In this document: in pieces, positions 39,204 through 48,886 of the stretch | Numbering within the stretch: position 1 is the first letter of the stretch | How the letters are laid out: every line of letters starts with the position of its first letter | The notes under the pieces: generated by a model | Database searches by the model: none | The model's input: the letters and a program-made list of their open reading frames with translations, nothing else | What the model was told of the DNA's origin: nothing | Position numbers and translations under genes: made by a program | From: Bacteroidota bacterium | Lineage (GTDB): Bacteria > Bacteroidota > Bacteroidia > Chitinophagales > BACL12 | Direction of reading: 5' to 3' | Length of the DNA stretch: 64,000 nt | Assembly (NCBI GenBank): GCA_016706865.1 | Contig: JADJIS010000001.1 | Span: forward strand, 372,001 to 436,000

Positions 39204-40508
39204 TTAATTTTCGACAATAAATGTTTTAGTATATAATTCGTTTCCGCTTTTTGCATTTAATATATACATTCCATCAGGCAAGGTATTTATCTTAATGGAA
39301 ATAATATTTTCGGAATGATGTAACTCCTGCAGCATTAATTTACCATCTGAAGCATAAATATAAATATCCGTATCGTCGGTATTGTTATCCGCTTTCTGCA
39401 CCATTAACATTTCGGAAGCAGGATTCGGATATACCAGAATTTCATTTTTAGCTAAAATATTATCCTGTCTGAAATAATCGGAAAAATATATTTTTGGTGT
39501 ATAAGATATATTATAAATAAGCACTTCAGATAATACTCCCACCAAAGAATTTAAGGTTACTCTTGCACGTGCAATTTCCACTCCCGGCGCATTTGGAACT
39601 TTTAATTTTAAGCGGAACTGGTAACTTCCTATTAATTCAACCTCCGCAAGGCTAAAACCTCTTTTATTCCTAATCACATTCCCATCTGAATCAAATATAG
39701 TGAGCCTTAACTTGGATAGCAGATCTAACCCCAATACGGTACCGTTAGTACCCAATGTGAAAGTAACAGTACTACTGGCAGGACCTGGTGTACTAAAACC
39801 AAGATCCAAAAAAGCGTGATCGGAAACCCCAAAAGGAATTACCAGACCCGCATAATTATTTTTATTTGCATCAATTGCCTGCATAGCATTCAACACGCCT
39901 GAATTACAACCAAGGGTTACGGGATTGCATGGTCCGCCATCATAAATATAATCTGCATAAATGCTGCTTGAAGCTGGAGCATGTACAGCACCATATACAT
40001 CAATCTCATTGGATAATGTCAATAAACTTCCGGCAGTTAAACGTGTTGCAACGGCAGTTTCTCCTTTAGGAACCTTTAATTTTAGAATACCTTTTCCGGT
40101 TTCATCTATTTCGATGTCGGCGAGTGTAAAAACTAATTTTTCTGCGATCATTTCATCTGCTGCATTAAATAAACGCATGGTAAGCGAAGCCAGAAGATCA
40201 GCATTTAACACCGCCTCACTTTCCACATAAAATGCAACAACAGAACCTTGAGGTGCAGGATTGCTAAATCCTACTTTAAGAAAGGAACCGCTGAGTAAAC
40301 CAATTTCAGTTTTTAAAGTTGCGTAAGAATTAATGTCATTGTCGGTGGCATTTTCAGGATTCTGAACTCCTGAGGAACACAATAATGGAATAATAGGATC
40401 ACATGGTCCTGAATTGATCAAAATATCCGCACCATTTTGAGCAGATAGATTACCCATACACACTAACCCGAGCATGCATGCTAAAACTCTTGTAGAGAAT
40501 TTTCTCAT
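39204..40508 (-). CDS. Two-repeat T9SS surface protein
   Basis: 434 residues with a signal peptide (to LSAQ). Two related ~150-residue beta-sandwich-like repeats: residues 28-175 begin INSGPCDPIIPLLCSSGVQN, and 185-335 begin YDGGPCNPVTLGCNSGVLNA. Each has paired Cys at its N-terminus and a second half of the type LTMRLFNAADEM / LRLTIFDSDGNV. No Pfam family is recognised. A T9SS type A sorting domain closes the protein (ILVYPNPASEM ... DGMYILNA). Probably a secreted surface protein. Confidence 0.8.
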   Translation of the reverse strand: MRKFSTRVLACMLGLVCMGNLSAQNGADILINSGPCDPIIPLLCSSGVQNPENATDNDINSYATLKTEIGLLSGSFLKVGFSNPAPQGSVVAFYVESEAVLNADLLASLTMRLFNAADEMIAEKLVFTLADIEIDETGKGILKLKVPKGETAVATRLTAGSLLTLSNEIDVYGAVHAPASSSIYADYIYDGGPCNPVTLGCNSGVLNAMQAIDANKNNYAGLVIPFGVSDHAFLDLGFSTPGPASSTVTFTLGTNGTVLGLDLLSKLRLTIFDSDGNVIRNKRGFSLAEVELIGSYQFRLKLKVPNAPGVEIARARVTLNSLVGVLSEVLIYNISYTPKIYFSDYFRQDNILAKNEILVYPNPASEMLMVQKADNNTDDTDIYIYASDGKLMLQELHHSENIISIKINTLPDGMYILNAKSGNELYTKTFIVEN

Positions 40509-41119
40509 AAAATAAAGTTTTTAAGATTAAAAAAAAATAATTGTTAACAGGGCAGGAATTTGAACAAACGTGACATAATAAATGCTTGTGTTCGCTAACA
40601 ACATTTAAAGGAAAGTATAAGCAATAAAAATCTGTATACATTTTTTTCATGTACATACCTTTATAATCATAAATTTTATAGTGGCTGAAACTTACACGAG
40701 GATATAATAATCCTCCATATACCTGATTGGGGTTATTCTCACTAATCCAAATATATTGTAGTAATTTGAGAAAAACAAATTTATTTTTTGTGGTGCGATA
40801 AATTTAACATTTGATGTAATTAAAAAATTAGTAAAAAGTTTTATACATATATAAATAATTCATATATGATTAATTGCAATCTAAAAGTGTAGTATTAATT
40901 ATAAGTGATGAAAATAACATTTCGAATTAAGTTATTTGAATTTATTTATGAGATAAATTTTAGTAAAATATTTTCTGCAGAACATAAATTTATATATGCA
41001 TAAAAAAAAATAAAAGTGGATATTGAAATGCAGGGGTAATTTCAATTTATCAAATTTTCCCCCGCGACATTCCTGAAATAATTGTAAGATAAACCATTCG
41101 TGAAATACCGTACATTAAA
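40509..41119. other. AT-rich intergenic gap left of the mobile element
   Basis: About 610 bp, extremely A/T-rich, between the T9SS gene start and the tRNA-Pro terminator. No RNA gene, repeat array or coding region is recognised. Confidence 0.5.
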
Positions 41120-41145
41120 AAACCCTTCAATTTCTTGAAGGGTTT
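41120..41145 (-). terminator. Original tRNA-Pro terminator, now outside the element
   Basis: AAACCCTTCAA and TTGAAGGGTTT arms followed by T on the minus strand. It abuts the partial tRNA-Pro at 41149 and is probably the ancestral terminator of that gene before integration. Confidence 0.7.
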
Positions 41146-41147
41146 CT

Positions 41148-41194
41148 GTCGGGGCAGCTGGATTCGAACCAGCGGCCTCCTGCTCCCAAAGCAG
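41148..41194. repeat. attL: 47-bp copy of the tRNA-Pro 3' half
   Basis: Identical over 47 bp to 51843-51889, then diverges on both sides. It covers the tRNA-Pro anticodon loop through the discriminator base (41149-41194, minus strand) and no more, so it is a fragment and not a functional tRNA. It lies 167 bp before the integrase ATG, as expected of an attachment site. Confidence 0.93.
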
Positions 41195-41312
41195 AATTTA
41201 GGGTATTGTGTTATTGTGACTTTTTCCCGTAAAACCCCGCTAATATAGTAACTATTACTAACTTTCAAGGTTTTACCTTATCTCTTTATTATTGGTTTAT
41301 TTTACGTTATTA

Positions 41313-41332
41313 TATGCAAATGGTATGCAAAT
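41313..41332. promoter_or_regulatory. Candidate integrase arm site (left)
   Basis: TATGCAAATGGTATGCAAAT, two direct copies of TATGCAAAT, with an inverted copy at 41339-41347. It differs by one base from the right-end site and lies between attL and the integrase gene. Confidence 0.6.
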
Positions 41333-41360
41333 TGATATATTTGCATACAAACAACCATTT

Positions 41361-42614
41361 ATGGAAAAGCAAGTCTTCATTTCAATTTACTTAGATACCC
41401 GCCGGGCAAAAGAAACGGGCAAGTTTCCAGTTAAACTTAGGGTTTTTACTTCCAACCCCCGGAAACAAAAACTTTACCCTACAAAATTTGAAATGAGTAA
41501 AGCCGACTTTCATAGTATATGGGAAACCACTAAACCCCGGACTGAATATAAAAAGACCCGTTTAGCACTTCAGGAGGTAGAAACAAAAGCAAATAAAACA
41601 GCTGAAGATCTTAATATTTTCACCTTTGAACAGTTTGAAAAGAAACTTTACAGGAAAAACGGCGCCGGGGCAGATATGTTTTTTCAGTATGCAATAGCAA
41701 TAGACCGCTTAAAGGAAAATAAGCAGATTGGAACTGCAAGTAATTACGATTTAGCCCTAAAATCAATTAAAGAATTTTTGATTCATGAAAAGGGCAAGGT
41801 TCCTGCAAATATGCCACTTAATGAAATAAGTAAGGATTGGTTAGAAAAATTTGAAACCTATATGGTTAAAACAATGGGTAAAAGCAGAACCACTTTAAGC
41901 ATGTATGTAAGAACTTTAAGAACTGTCTATAATAATGCACTATCTGAAAATGAGATTGAAAGGGAATTTTACCCCTTTGGTAAAAGAAAATATCAGGTTC
42001 CGGCCACTAAAAGAGTTAAAAAAGCACTTACAAAAGCGGAACTAAAGTTAATGTTTGAAACAACCCCAAAAACAAGAGGGCAGCAAAGGGCAAAGGATTT
42101 TTGGTTTTTCTCTTTTATCTGTAATGGAATGAATATGAAAGATATTGCCCTATTGAGATACAAAGACATGAATGAAGATTCCTTTGTATTTTACCGGGCA
42201 AAAACAATAAACACCTCAAAAGCAGATTTAAAACCTATTACGGTTTATCTTAGTGACTTCGCTAAAGAGGTTATAGCGAAATATGGTAACCCCGATAAAA
42301 AACCTGAAAATTTAGTTTTTTCAATTATTTCAGATCAGGAAACAGAGGAAACAAATTTTTTCAAAGTGAAAAACTTTACGAGCAACATAAACAAGAACCT
42401 TAAAAAATTTGCAGAGGAATTGGGTTTAAGTGTCGAAATTTCAACTTATTGGGCGAGGCATAGTTTTGCTACCAGTGCAATAAGAAACGGCGCTTCAATG
42501 GAATTTGTAGGGGAAGCATTAAACCACAGTAACCCGGAAACAACAATTGGATATTTTGCAGGGTTTGAGGAAAAGGATAAAAAGGAAATAATGAAAAGCC
42601 TTCTTTCATTTTAA
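41361..42614 (+). CDS. Tyrosine recombinase (integrase) of the element
   Basis: 417 residues from ATG 41361 (MEKQVFISIYLD). A longer TTG start at 41292 would read through the arm-site repeats. An N-terminal Bacteroidota-type arm-binding domain (about 1-85) is followed by a SAM-like core-binding domain (about 105-200) and the catalytic domain. Catalytic residues seen are Arg in the WARHSFAT box, His in ALNHSN and the tyrosine nucleophile in TTIGYFAG. The His of the usual HxxR box is replaced by Tyr (YWAR), a common variant in Bacteroidota. It catalyses site-specific integration and excision at tRNA-Pro. Confidence 0.92.
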   Translation: MEKQVFISIYLDTRRAKETGKFPVKLRVFTSNPRKQKLYPTKFEMSKADFHSIWETTKPRTEYKKTRLALQEVETKANKTAEDLNIFTFEQFEKKLYRKNGAGADMFFQYAIAIDRLKENKQIGTASNYDLALKSIKEFLIHEKGKVPANMPLNEISKDWLEKFETYMVKTMGKSRTTLSMYVRTLRTVYNNALSENEIEREFYPFGKRKYQVPATKRVKKALTKAELKLMFETTPKTRGQQRAKDFWFFSFICNGMNMKDIALLRYKDMNEDSFVFYRAKTINTSKADLKPITVYLSDFAKEVIAKYGNPDKKPENLVFSIISDQETEETNFFKVKNFTSNINKNLKKFAEELGLSVEISTYWARHSFATSAIRNGASMEFVGEALNHSNPETTIGYFAGFEEKDKKEIMKSLLSF

Positions 42615-42632
42615 AAAAAGCAAAAATTTAGT

Positions 42633-42908
42633 ATGGGTTTTAATGAATTAAAGGAACTTAAAAAACAACTACCCCAAGCTATCAATTTTGGGGATACAAT
42701 TTATTGTTTGATTATTGTACCAACTGATACAGATGGCTTTGATAAACATAGCAAACATATTTTGCAAAATGGTGCTGAAATTACTGATGAGTTAGCCTTA
42801 CAGTTTAGTAATGATAATGATTTTAGACTAATTTATTTAACCATATTTTTTGGATCCTCTTTTCATTTTGATGCTAATCAAATAAAACCCGGTAAACACA
42901 ATGAGTGA
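42633..42908 (+). CDS. Small protein preceding the RM gene, hypothetical
   Basis: 91 residues, acidic. The sequence (GFNELKELKKQLPQAINFGDTIYCLIIVP) shows one hydrophobic beta-strand-like core and no recognised family. It begins 18 bp after the integrase stop. Its last 8 bp overlap the ATG of the restriction-modification gene, so the two are translationally coupled. It may be a regulator or a subunit of that system; this is inference only. Confidence 0.55.
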   Translation: MGFNELKELKKQLPQAINFGDTIYCLIIVPTDTDGFDKHSKHILQNGAEITDELALQFSNDNDFRLIYLTIFFGSSFHFDANQIKPGKHNE

Positions 42909-45900
42909 ATACGCAATAAATCAATACTTAGGAGTAGCTGAAAAAATTGTTCAATATGGCGGAACAAAAAAGGAAACCGCAATAAGGACTGCTTTTTTTA
43001 GCCTTCTAAATGAATATGCAAAAGGAAAAGGTTTATTAGTAGTTGCTGAAGTAACTATTAAAGGAACCAAGGGTAAAAACGTAACCCCCGATGGAACTTT
43101 AAAAGATTCACTTAGACAGGATTGGGGATATTGGGAAAGTAAAGACGAAAGCGATAAAATAGAAGATGAAATAAAAAAGAAATTTGACAGGGGATATCCA
43201 AAGGAAAATATTCTATTTGAAGATTCACAAACCGCTATATTATATCAAAATGGATATGAAGTTAAAAGAGTAAAAATGAGTGATCCGGCGGCGCTGGATT
43301 CATTGTTAAAATTATTTGTAAGCTTTGAACGCCCGGAAGTAATTCACTTTAGAAAAGCAATTGAACTATTTAAACAAGATATTCCAAAGGTTACAGAAAC
43401 CCTAAGAGGTATTATAGGAGCACAGGAAAAGACAAACATAAAATTTGTAAAAGCAAGTGAAGCCTTTTTAAAATTATGCCATGAAAGTATAAACCCCGAT
43501 ATTACAAGCGAAGATGTAAGGGAAATGATTATTCAGCATATCTTAACTGAAGATATTTTTAATACCATTTTTGATGAAACACAATTCCACAGGGAAAACA
43601 ATATTGCAAGGGAATTGGAAAAAGTAATTTCAACCTTTTTTACAGGAAATACAAAAAGAATTGCACTTTCCACCGTTCAACATTATTACCAAACTATAAA
43701 CGCCGCCGCCGCCGGTATTGCTGACCACCATGAAAAACAAAAGTTTCTAAAAGTAGTTTATGAAACTTTCTATAAAAGTTACAACCCTAAAGCAGCTGAC
43801 AGATTAGGAGTAGTTTATACTCCAAATGAAATTGTTCGGTTTATGGTTGAAAGCACTGATTATTTATTAAATAAACATTTCGGAAAATCTTTAGAAGATA
43901 AAGGTGTAGATATACTTGACCCGGCCACTGGAACTGGAACTTTTATTTGCGATATAATTGATTTCATAAGAAAGGATAAATTGGACTATAAATATGCTGA
44001 AGAACTTCATGCAAACGAAGTTGCAATTTTACCATATTATATTTCAAATCTTAATATCGAATATACATATAAACAAAAAACTGGAAGTTATAAAGAATTT
44101 CAAAGTTTATGTTTTGTAGATACATTGGATAATTTAAACTTTAAATCTTCCGGAAAACAAATATATTTATTTGAATCACTAACTGTAGAAAATAGTAAAA
44201 GAATCAAAAAGCAAAATGAAAAGAAAATTTCTGTGATTATTGGGAATCCACCCTATAATTCAAATCAAATGAATGAAAATGACAATAATAAAAACAAGGC
44301 CTACATTGCAATAGATAAAAGGATAAAAGATACATTTATTGAAAACGGAACAGCACAAAAGTCAAAAATGTATGACATGTACGCGAGATTTTATAGATGG
44401 TCAATGGATCGAATAGATGAAAATGGTTTAATTGCTTTTATTACTAATAATTCCTTTGTTAATACAAGAACATTCGATGGTTTCAGGAAATCAATTCAAG
44501 ATGAATTTGATTTTGCCTACATTGTTGATTTTGGAGGAAACATAAGGGAATTATCAGGAAAAGATGGAATATTTTTAAATGAAAAGCATACTATATTTGG
44601 TCAGGCAGCAGCTGTTGGTATTGCAATTATGTTTCTTATTAAATCTCAAAAGGATAAAAATAAAATATGTAATATTCAATATATCCATCCTACAGATATA
44701 AGAGCAACAAGAGATGAAAAACTTCAATTTATAAATGAAACTTCAATTAAGGAAATTAAATTTGAACATATTTCACCAGATAAAAAAAATAATTGGATAA
44801 ATCTTTCAATTAATAATTGGGATAATTTAGTAGCTATACAGGATAAAAATGTAAAGCTAAATAAAAGTGAAAAAGCAATTTTTAAAGTTTATACTAATGG
44901 AATTGCTACTGGAAGGGATGAATGGGTTTATGACTACAATAAAACACAATTATCTGAAAAAAATACATATTTTATATCAGAATATAATTCAGAGGTAGAA
45001 AGATGGGTAGAGTTTAAAACAAAAAATAAATACATAGATACTAAGGATGAATCAAATCCAATTGTAGATAATTTCCTTCATACTCCTAATAATATAATAA
45101 AATGGAGTAAAATGATTAAAAGAGACAAATTTAGAAAAGGAAAACTTGGAGAAGTAAAAAGTGATAATATAATATTTTCACATTATCGTCCTTTTTTTAA
45201 AACCTATTATAATTCCGGGTATATACTTAACGATGTTAGAGGTCAATTTGATTTAATTTTTCCAAATAAAGATGCAATAAATACAATAATTACATTTAAT
45301 AATTTCAATAATAAATCATGGGATGCCCTAGCTGTTAACACCATTGTTGATTATAATTTCCTTTACGGGGGCGCAAATATCCTTTCATTGTACATATATG
45401 ATAATGAGGGTAATAAAATTGATAATATTACCACTTGGGGGCTAATTCAATTCACTAAATTTTACAAATTAAATCAAATTACCAAATTAGAAATATTTAA
45501 TTATTTGTATGGCGTATTATCGAGTCCTAATTATAAAAACAACTACGAACAAAATTTAAGGCGAGAATTTCCTCGTATCCCATTTTACAAAAATTTTTAT
45601 AAATGGAGTAATTGGGGCAAACGATTAATGGATTTACATATTAATTACGAAACCATTGAACCATTCAAATTAAAACAAATTACAAATGATAATAAAGAAC
45701 AACCAAAAGCAAAATTAAAAGCAAATAGGGAAACTGGCATAATAGTGTTGGATGAAAACACAACCTTAACAGGAGTTCCGCCGGAGGCATGGAATTACAA
45801 ATTAGGCAACCGTTCAGCATTGGAATGGGTATTAGATCAATACAAGGAAAGCAAACCCAAAGACCCCACCATTGCAGAAAAATTTAATACTTACAAATTT

Positions 45901-46002
45901 GCAGATTATAAGGAGCAGGTAATTGATTTATTGAAACGGGTTTGCACTGTTTCTGTTGAAACAATGAAAATAATTGAGGAAATGAAAAAGGAAAATGAAT
46001 GA
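42901..46002 (+). CDS. Single-chain restriction-modification enzyme (type IIG/ISP-like)
   Basis: 1033 residues. The N-terminus (about 20-120) has a PD-(D/E)xK-type nuclease pattern, TPDGT then YWESKD. A helical linker follows, then an N6-adenine methyltransferase with SAM motif DPATGTGTF near 345 and catalytic NPPY near 450, and a C-terminal ~400 residues that look like target recognition (VPPEAWNYKLGNRSALEWVLDQY near the end). Lengths and order resemble type ISP and IIG enzymes, but no helicase motifs are seen between nuclease and methylase, so it is closer to type IIG. It would cut or methylate a DNA site and defend the host and the element. It overlaps the next gene by 4 bp (ATGA). Confidence 0.85.
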   Translation: MSEYAINQYLGVAEKIVQYGGTKKETAIRTAFFSLLNEYAKGKGLLVVAEVTIKGTKGKNVTPDGTLKDSLRQDWGYWESKDESDKIEDEIKKKFDRGYPKENILFEDSQTAILYQNGYEVKRVKMSDPAALDSLLKLFVSFERPEVIHFRKAIELFKQDIPKVTETLRGIIGAQEKTNIKFVKASEAFLKLCHESINPDITSEDVREMIIQHILTEDIFNTIFDETQFHRENNIARELEKVISTFFTGNTKRIALSTVQHYYQTINAAAAGIADHHEKQKFLKVVYETFYKSYNPKAADRLGVVYTPNEIVRFMVESTDYLLNKHFGKSLEDKGVDILDPATGTGTFICDIIDFIRKDKLDYKYAEELHANEVAILPYYISNLNIEYTYKQKTGSYKEFQSLCFVDTLDNLNFKSSGKQIYLFESLTVENSKRIKKQNEKKISVIIGNPPYNSNQMNENDNNKNKAYIAIDKRIKDTFIENGTAQKSKMYDMYARFYRWSMDRIDENGLIAFITNNSFVNTRTFDGFRKSIQDEFDFAYIVDFGGNIRELSGKDGIFLNEKHTIFGQAAAVGIAIMFLIKSQKDKNKICNIQYIHPTDIRATRDEKLQFINETSIKEIKFEHISPDKKNNWINLSINNWDNLVAIQDKNVKLNKSEKAIFKVYTNGIATGRDEWVYDYNKTQLSEKNTYFISEYNSEVERWVEFKTKNKYIDTKDESNPIVDNFLHTPNNIIKWSKMIKRDKFRKGKLGEVKSDNIIFSHYRPFFKTYYNSGYILNDVRGQFDLIFPNKDAINTIITFNNFNNKSWDALAVNTIVDYNFLYGGANILSLYIYDNEGNKIDNITTWGLIQFTKFYKLNQITKLEIFNYLYGVLSSPNYKNNYEQNLRREFPRIPFYKNFYKWSNWGKRLMDLHINYETIEPFKLKQITNDNKEQPKAKLKANRETGIIVLDENTTLTGVPPEAWNYKLGNRSALEWVLDQYKESKPKDPTIAEKFNTYKFADYKEQVIDLLKRVCTVSVETMKIIEEMKKENE

Positions 46003-46958
46003 AGGAAAGTTTTAAAGATGGCAAGAGAATAATTGAAAACAATTTCGAAGATTGGTGGAATGGACTATTTGATAAAATAATTAGTGGAGAATATACTGAC
46101 AAGGTAACAGGTTTGATAACAATATATAAAATTAATGACAAGGAGATAAATAAAATAAAAAGTAAAAAAAGGGAAATTTATTGGGAGGCAGTTGATAATA
46201 AATTTTTGACCCTCAAAAATAGTTTTCTTAACAAATATGAAAAAAGCGAAATTAAAAACAAACTACTTGAGATAGAAATATCAAATTATGATAAACTAAT
46301 TGATGAAACTAAACTTAAATTAGATTATACTCATAATTTAACATTGAAGGAAAGTATAGAAATTTCAAATAAAAATCCCGGTTGGCGATTTAATCCAATT
46401 ATGGGTTTAAACTATTCGCAAGAAAAAATATTTAATATAAGGGAACTATATTACAAAACAATTATTTGTGGAGAGCGGAATTATTCAAATATTCAAAGCC
46501 CCAACTTGCAATTAAACAATCGAGGCAATTACTTTTTAGTTATTGAGATTGAGGCAATTTTTAAGTATATTAATTGGTTGGCAGAATTTAAATTACAAAC
46601 CGAACCTTTTAGCTCGAATGAACCGGAAAGTTTCATAACAATTGAAGACTTATTTCGCGATCTCAAAAAATTGGAAACTGCTATAAATGCCTTGAAAATT
46701 GTTGAACCACCAATAATTGATAAGGATGATAATTACCTTTTAGGGAGGAACGACAAAGGTGCTTTTACAGCATGGGTAAAAGTGTTAAATGAAAAAGGTT
46801 ATATAAAAACTACCAATGGTGAAAAAGTTGCACCGCTTTTAAATAAAAGATTCAAAGGTTTGAAATTAGGTAAAGATGGTAGAACCTTAAGTAATTACGA
46901 AACAAGAAGCTATAAAACATACTATCAGGACTTTAAAGCCTTAATTTCAAGTAAATAA
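45999..46958 (+). CDS. Element protein of unknown function, coupled to RM gene
   Basis: 319 residues, mostly helical and Lys/Glu-rich. The middle has a LNYSQEKIFNIRELYYKTI segment. The C-terminal ~70 residues (GAFTAWVKVLNEKGYIKT, LLNKRFKGLKLGKDGRTL) form a compact basic region of a kind common in Bacteroidota integrated elements. No catalytic motif is recognised. Its ATG overlaps the stop of the restriction-modification gene (ATGA), so it may act with that enzyme or may simply belong to the element backbone. Confidence 0.6.
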   Translation: MKESFKDGKRIIENNFEDWWNGLFDKIISGEYTDKVTGLITIYKINDKEINKIKSKKREIYWEAVDNKFLTLKNSFLNKYEKSEIKNKLLEIEISNYDKLIDETKLKLDYTHNLTLKESIEISNKNPGWRFNPIMGLNYSQEKIFNIRELYYKTIICGERNYSNIQSPNLQLNNRGNYFLVIEIEAIFKYINWLAEFKLQTEPFSSNEPESFITIEDLFRDLKKLETAINALKIVEPPIIDKDDNYLLGRNDKGAFTAWVKVLNEKGYIKTTNGEKVAPLLNKRFKGLKLGKDGRTLSNYETRSYKTYYQDFKALISSK

Positions 46959-47041
46959 ATTACCCTAATTACATTGAGGTAGTTTAGGTAAAAGAGGTAA
47001 AAGGACACTTAGAACTTTGCCATATCAAATTTTTAAATGAT

Positions 47042-47362
47042 ATGGAAAAAACTATTTTACTTTCGTTACCGGTTGAAGATTTACAAACCCTTATTATAGA
47101 TTGTGTAAATACTTGCCTGAAGTATAACAACTTACTTCAAAAGGAAAAGGGCGAAAACGATGAACTTTTAACAGTTCAAAGCGCCGCTAAATTTTTAAGT
47201 CTTTCAGTTCCCACCATTTACACTAAGATTTCTAAAGGTGAACTTCCAGTTATAAAACGGGATAAGCGCTGCTATTTTACCAAAGCAGATTTAATGAGTT
47301 ACTTGAAAGAGGGAAGGGTGCAAATTGATGGATCTGATTTTTTGATCAAAAAAGGTAAATAG
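47042..47362 (+). CDS. Helix-turn-helix (excisionase-type) DNA-binding protein
   Basis: 106 residues. The C-terminal half has a MerR/HTH_17-type winged-helix motif: LLTVQSAAKFLSLSVPTIYT, KISKGELPVIKRDKRCYF, KADLMSYLKEG. This family includes excisionases that bend attachment-site DNA and repressors of integrative elements. It sits 2 bp before the next gene, so they are probably co-transcribed. Either excision or regulation is likely. Confidence 0.85.
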   Translation: MEKTILLSLPVEDLQTLIIDCVNTCLKYNNLLQKEKGENDELLTVQSAAKFLSLSVPTIYTKISKGELPVIKRDKRCYFTKADLMSYLKEGRVQIDGSDFLIKKGK

Positions 47363-47363
47363 T

Positions 47364-48143
47364 ATGTATTTACTGATTCCAATTGAGCTTTGCAGTTATA
47401 CTATAACAAACTCCTTTTATAGTCCGTTTCAACTGTATATACATTTGAAATCAAGTTGCAGCGGTAAAACGAAACTAATGCCAAATGACTTAAAAACCAT
47501 TGCAGAAAGTTTAGGGTTTAAATCTGAAAAAACAGTTAAGAACAATCTTAACATTTTGCTTCAAAACAATTGGGTAGGTTTCAATCCAAAATCAGGAATG
47601 TATTTTATAAGGAGTTTCAACCAAGTAATGTTTCAAAACGGATTTACCCGCCGGGCGGCGGCTGAATTTGATACAAGGGAAATCAAAAATCTGAATGAAT
47701 TTTTAACAGCGGCAATAATTAAGAAACTAATAAATTTTAAGGTATGGAAATTACGGGAGGCCGAGCGAAAAAAAGGGCGTTCCAGACAAACCTCCCGTAA
47801 ATTTCCTTTATTTTTTGATATTGCTAATAACTACTTAGCAAAGATACTGTGTATTTCAAAGAATAAAGCCTTCAGGCTAAAAGAAAATGCAGTTGAAACA
47901 AATTATCTTGAAACTCAAAAAGTATTTGTTAAAACGGATATAACACCCAACCAAATAGAAGATTACCTTATTGGTTATCCTGAAGTCAGGAATAAAATTA
48001 AAGTAATTAAAAAGCAGGTCTATTTGCAGGGCATTGACAAAATGAGGTCATTTGTTCTTATTAGAAGAAGGAAAAAAATAGAACCATATAAGAAGGGTTT
48101 CAGGGAAACATTTAAAAAAAGAAATGAAAAAAGAAAAAATTGA
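47364..48143 (+). CDS. Winged-helix-like element protein, hypothetical
   Basis: 259 residues with a basic C-terminal third (many Lys and Arg, ending KKRNEKRKN). Residues 40-75 (DLKTIAESLGFKSEKTVKNNLNILLQNNWVGF) resemble a winged helix as in replication initiators and element regulators of Bacteroidota. A replication or control role is possible but not shown. It overlaps the next gene by 20 bp. Confidence 0.5.
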   Translation: MYLLIPIELCSYTITNSFYSPFQLYIHLKSSCSGKTKLMPNDLKTIAESLGFKSEKTVKNNLNILLQNNWVGFNPKSGMYFIRSFNQVMFQNGFTRRAAAEFDTREIKNLNEFLTAAIIKKLINFKVWKLREAERKKGRSRQTSRKFPLFFDIANNYLAKILCISKNKAFRLKENAVETNYLETQKVFVKTDITPNQIEDYLIGYPEVRNKIKVIKKQVYLQGIDKMRSFVLIRRRKKIEPYKKGFRETFKKRNEKRKN

Positions 48144-48678
48144 ACTTTTAGAAAGTTACTTTAAAACTGAAGATGAATATTTGAACGGGTTTACTTTTAA
48201 AATAACCTGTAAAACGGTTTTAAGTGACCTATTCGAAGACCCGGAAACCCCTTTAAGAGTTTTCAGAGCCGCAATTGATAATTTCACTGAACAAGCGGAA
48301 AACCCTTTAAAAGCCTTTTTTCAATTCAAAGTGGAACTGGAAACCGAAAAGCTAAAACCGGAGCAAGAAATTTTTATTTATGGCGAATTACTAAACTACC
48401 TCAATAAAACTACCTATGAAGATTTTGACCTTTCCCCTATTACAAAACTTTTAGAAACGGGATTTAAAACCTTAACTATCCTTAACACCCCGGAAACCCC
48501 AAAAGTTAAAAATATCCGGGAAACCCTTAAAGATCTGATTCAAGCAGAACTGACCAATTTACCCGAAAACTTAAAAACACTTGAATTGAAAGACCGTTTA
48601 AATATCCTTTGCAAGTTAGTTCCCTACATTTTGCCTAAAACAATTTCTATTCGAAGTGATCAGGGGGAAAAGGAGTAA
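48124..48678 (+). CDS. Element protein of unknown function (acidic, helical)
   Basis: 184 residues, strongly acidic and helical, with amphipathic segments (LESYFKTEDEYLNGFTFKITCKTV). No recognised family. Its start lies inside the end of the preceding gene. An iteron-like region follows downstream. Confidence 0.45.
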   Translation: MKKEKIELLESYFKTEDEYLNGFTFKITCKTVLSDLFEDPETPLRVFRAAIDNFTEQAENPLKAFFQFKVELETEKLKPEQEIFIYGELLNYLNKTTYEDFDLSPITKLLETGFKTLTILNTPETPKVKNIRETLKDLIQAELTNLPENLKTLELKDRLNILCKLVPYILPKTISIRSDQGEKE

Positions 48679-48679
48679 A

Positions 48680-48850
48680 AGCACTTATCAAAACTTAAGG
48701 TTTGATGTTGAGAATTGTTGAGTTTGAAACCTCACAAAACCTCACATTAAAACTTGACAAAACTTGATATTTTAATCAAAAACCTAATAAAACCTAATGT
48801 TGAAATCTTAATGAAACCTCAAGTTTAACCATATCAAAACCTATTTTAAC
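48680..48850. repeat. Iteron-like AAAACCT/AAAACTT repeat region
   Basis: About nine copies of AAAACCT or AAAACTT words recur at roughly 10-11 bp spacing in the gap before 48887. Two further words lie near 49375. It resembles iteron arrays of plasmid origins, but the spacing is only approximate. Confidence 0.45.
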
Positions 48851-48886
48851 GGATTTTTGTTAGATTTGGTAAGAAAATATAAACCT

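Noticed and set aside
41050..41268. Minus-strand reading frame across attL
   Set aside because: It runs through the partial tRNA and terminator and has no homology or plausible start.
42901..46002. Type I or full type ISP restriction enzyme
   Set aside because: No separate specificity subunit and no helicase motifs were seen in the single chain, so a type IIG-like assignment is preferred.
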